From Burkholderia sp. Bp9143 (GTDB lineage: Bacteria; Pseudomonadota; Gammaproteobacteria; Burkholderiales; Burkholderiaceae): DNA of 64,000 bases. This document shows positions 62,418 to 64,000 of the stretch, piece by piece. Both the position numbers and the translations under genes were made by a program. The DNA lies in NCBI RefSeq assembly GCF_003853645.1, contig NZ_QTPO01000016.1:90020-154019 (forward strand), in the 5' to 3' direction. Under the pieces are notes generated by a model, which was given only the letters and a program-made list of their open reading frames with translations, made no database searches and was not told where the DNA came from. The first letter of the stretch is position 1, and every line of letters begins with the position of its first letter.

Positions 62418-63061
62418 AAGACATTCTTCGACGTATCAACAAAGGCGTGGCGTTTGCCTCGTTGTCCTCGGCAAGTGCCCAACGAAAGCAACTGAGCGGT
62501 AATAGAAACACTACCGGCGATGTCGGTCTGACGACGACGCTATGAATGTTTCATCGACCGCAGTCGTCAGCGTCGGGCAGAGGTCGGCCGAGGGTGTGTC
62601 AAAACTCGAATTTACTGACAGGCCCTTTCCGGGTGTCGCTTTACCCTTCCCGAAGTGCCGCGAAGCCGATACAGAGCGTTCTGGTGGGTCGACTTTCGCA
62701 CCTCTGTCGAAGTCGCACGTTTTGACACACCCTCGGTCGAATCCGGTAGTACGTCGACTGCCGGCTGCTCGTCCCGTCGCAGCACCGAACTTCCGGAGTC
62801 GAGTGCGGATTCAACCGGTCGTGCCTGGATCCAGGCCGTATTTCTCCATTCTTGACTTTTGCATTGCGATAAGCCATCGACGAAGTCCGGCAGGAAACAC
62901 GAACGGAAAAAAACGCCTTGCCCATCCGCGGGGTTCATTACGGATCGCTCGCTGCCACCAGCGGCGATCCGTTTCCCGGTCGGTCCATGCGAATCGATCG
63001 TCAAAGGCCACCTTTGGCGAAGCCGCCGGCGTCCTGCGCATGCGCGGCGGCTTGGGCCCCC
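62418..63061. other. non-coding stretch with a repeat element
   Basis: No supported gene. It contains the 149-bp inverted-repeat element described separately (62588-62736). The rest shows no repeat, RNA or promoter that I can support. Confidence 0.4.
62588..62736. mobile_element. MITE-like element with 18-bp inverted ends
   Basis: CCGAGGGTGTGTCAAAAC (62588-62605) has a perfect inverted copy at 62719-62736; extending outwards, one mismatch gives a 22-bp repeat. The 149-bp interval is too short for a transposase and has internal partial symmetry. This is the form of a miniature inverted-repeat element. Target duplications were not identified with confidence. Confidence 0.5.
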
Positions 63062-63268
63062 TCATTCGAGCGCAACGTCACCGTTAAACGGAACCTTCAG
63101 CTTCAGGCCGGCGACTTCGAGCGTAATGGTGGCCGGCAGGGTTTCGTTTCCCTTCACGTCGCCGCTGGCCAAGGCCTTCTCGACCGCATGCTCGATCTCG
63201 CGCTGCGCGGCAACGCCGAAGGACTTCAAAAGCTTGCGAATGCTCAGGTTCAACGCTTCGTCGTTCAT
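63062..63268 (-). CDS. DUF6494-like small protein
   Basis: This 68-residue protein (MNDEALNLSIRKLLKSFGVA, then QREIEHAVEKALASGDVKGN and LPATITLEVAGLKLKVPFNG) matches small proteobacterial proteins of the DUF6494 type (recognition from memory). It is a helix-rich first half and a short beta end, of unknown role. Two ATGs lie close together; the second (63268) is chosen because GGGAG is then 6 bp upstream. It stands alone. Confidence 0.7.
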   Translation of the reverse strand: MNDEALNLSIRKLLKSFGVAAQREIEHAVEKALASGDVKGNETLPATITLEVAGLKLKVPFNGDVALE

Positions 63269-64000
63269 GTTCATCTCCCGTTTTCGATGAGAACGCGTCA
63301 GATCGCGTCGACACTGCCGCAATTTCGGCCAATTCGGGGGCGCGTGTGATCAGGACAATCCCGTACAGGGCGCCGCGCACGTCGTGCGCTGCTAGCTCGA
63401 TCGTGAATTGGGGGTTGAGGTGATCCGGATCGACATGATGAAGCAGGCACCCCACCGGCAGCGCACAGCAACGGAGCGCGGGCCGTAAGATCGATTCCAG
63501 CGCTACTTGTCCGGGCTGGCCGAGACGGTGAAAGCTATTCTTCCACCCGGAGTAGCCCCCTATCGCTGTCGTCGACGGTGTCTAAGTGAACGTCTGGAGT
63601 TGGCCGATAGTGTTGAAGCACTCGCCGAGAAGCGCTTGTGACATGTTGGGGAAAAAAATCGATCTCTCAGATCGGCCTACAAGCCACTCGCAAACCTCGG
63701 TTAAGGGTAAGACGACCCCTCAGAACCTCACGGGATCCGCTGTCATCGAGTTTTTCAACACTATCGGCCGACATGCGCCGGACGCGATCGTCCGCAACCC
63801 GAGGCGGCCGGTCGGCACTCTACAAAGCAGCCATTCGGACGCGGGTCTGATGACCACCTCGGTGAGAAAGCGTCATACGCGCATGCGGAAACCCTCTCAG
63901 GGTGTTGCATTACGAGTTACTGCTGAACCGCGCCGGGAATCGTGGAGGCCGGTTGGTTTAAGTTAATGCAGGCAAGTCAGCGGCATTTCTGAGTTGCCTG
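63269..64000. other. non-coding right end of window
   Basis: No supportable gene is present. It contains the inverted repeats at 63600-63771. A minus-strand frame (MGCLLHHVDPDHLNPQFTIE) has a plausible start near 63455 but turns Arg-rich after about 60 residues, so it is not called. Confidence 0.4.
63600..63771. repeat. inverted-repeat pair, possible miniature element
   Basis: TTGGCCGATAGTGTTGAA (63600-63617) and TTCAACACTATCGGCCGA (63754-63771) are inverted copies with one mismatch; continuing inwards, about 22 of 25 bases match. The enclosed 172 bp is non-coding and includes a small terminator-like hairpin (CGATCT-CTC-AGATCG, 63660-63674) beside an A7 run. The ends resemble those of insertion-sequence relics common in Burkholderia. 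Confidence 0.45.

Overview
The window is high-GC DNA whose gene content and codon use point to Burkholderia, probably the B. cepacia complex (inferred from gene families; no rRNA or housekeeping marker is present to prove it). The mix of catabolic operons, each with its own regulator, and accessory genes suggests a secondary replicon.

Region 1 (1-13.3 kb). A GtrA-like membrane protein follows the tail of an upstream gene. Next come small envelope proteins and a TetR regulator. A 46-bp perfect palindrome (791-836) shares its core with a site beside the TetR gene. A set for a branched hydroxy-dicarboxylic acid follows: HMG-CoA-lyase-like enzyme, CaiB-type CoA-transferase, MFS importer and a divergent LysR. 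After that are a PHB-depolymerase-like esterase, an MHYT-domain histidine kinase with a response regulator carrying a degenerate HD-GYP domain, and a monooxygenase-fold protein.

Region 2 (13.3-21.6 kb). A Tat-exported lactonase, an ACS-type MFS transporter and a porin are transcribed leftwards. Opposite them run an aconitase, a GntR regulator with two apparent winged helices, and a leaderless solute-binding protein.

Region 3 (21.7-39.1 kb). This is the most unusual part. Thirteen closely packed minus-strand genes lie behind a good sigma-54 promoter and a PspF-like enhancer-binding protein with a GAFTSA loop. They encode a DUF3467 protein, a 1260-residue protein with an amidase and two papain-like peptidase domains, four paralogues of an unrecognised family, an 87-residue protein, a Trypco2-like protein, a subtilisin-like protease, a 43-residue basic protein and three unknowns. 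I recognise no described system with this composition.

Region 4 (39.1-42.4 kb). A dehydratase and an acyl-CoA dehydrogenase are intact, but the flanking LysR and CoA-transferase genes are deletion-bearing remnants.

Region 5 (42.4-64 kb). This is a looser, partly decayed accessory region. It holds a caa3-type cytochrome oxidase operon with two subunit-III-like proteins and scattered stress or envelope proteins (DUF1269, GYD, MBL fold, GlcG, DUF4337, RraB-like, DUF6494). It also holds a LysR/oxidoreductase pair, a 601-residue papain-like protein, a PilJ-N/MCP-like protein with a strong intrinsic terminator in its leader, a membrane-protein pseudogene and two short elements with terminal inverted repeats. 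Long stretches here have no supportable gene.
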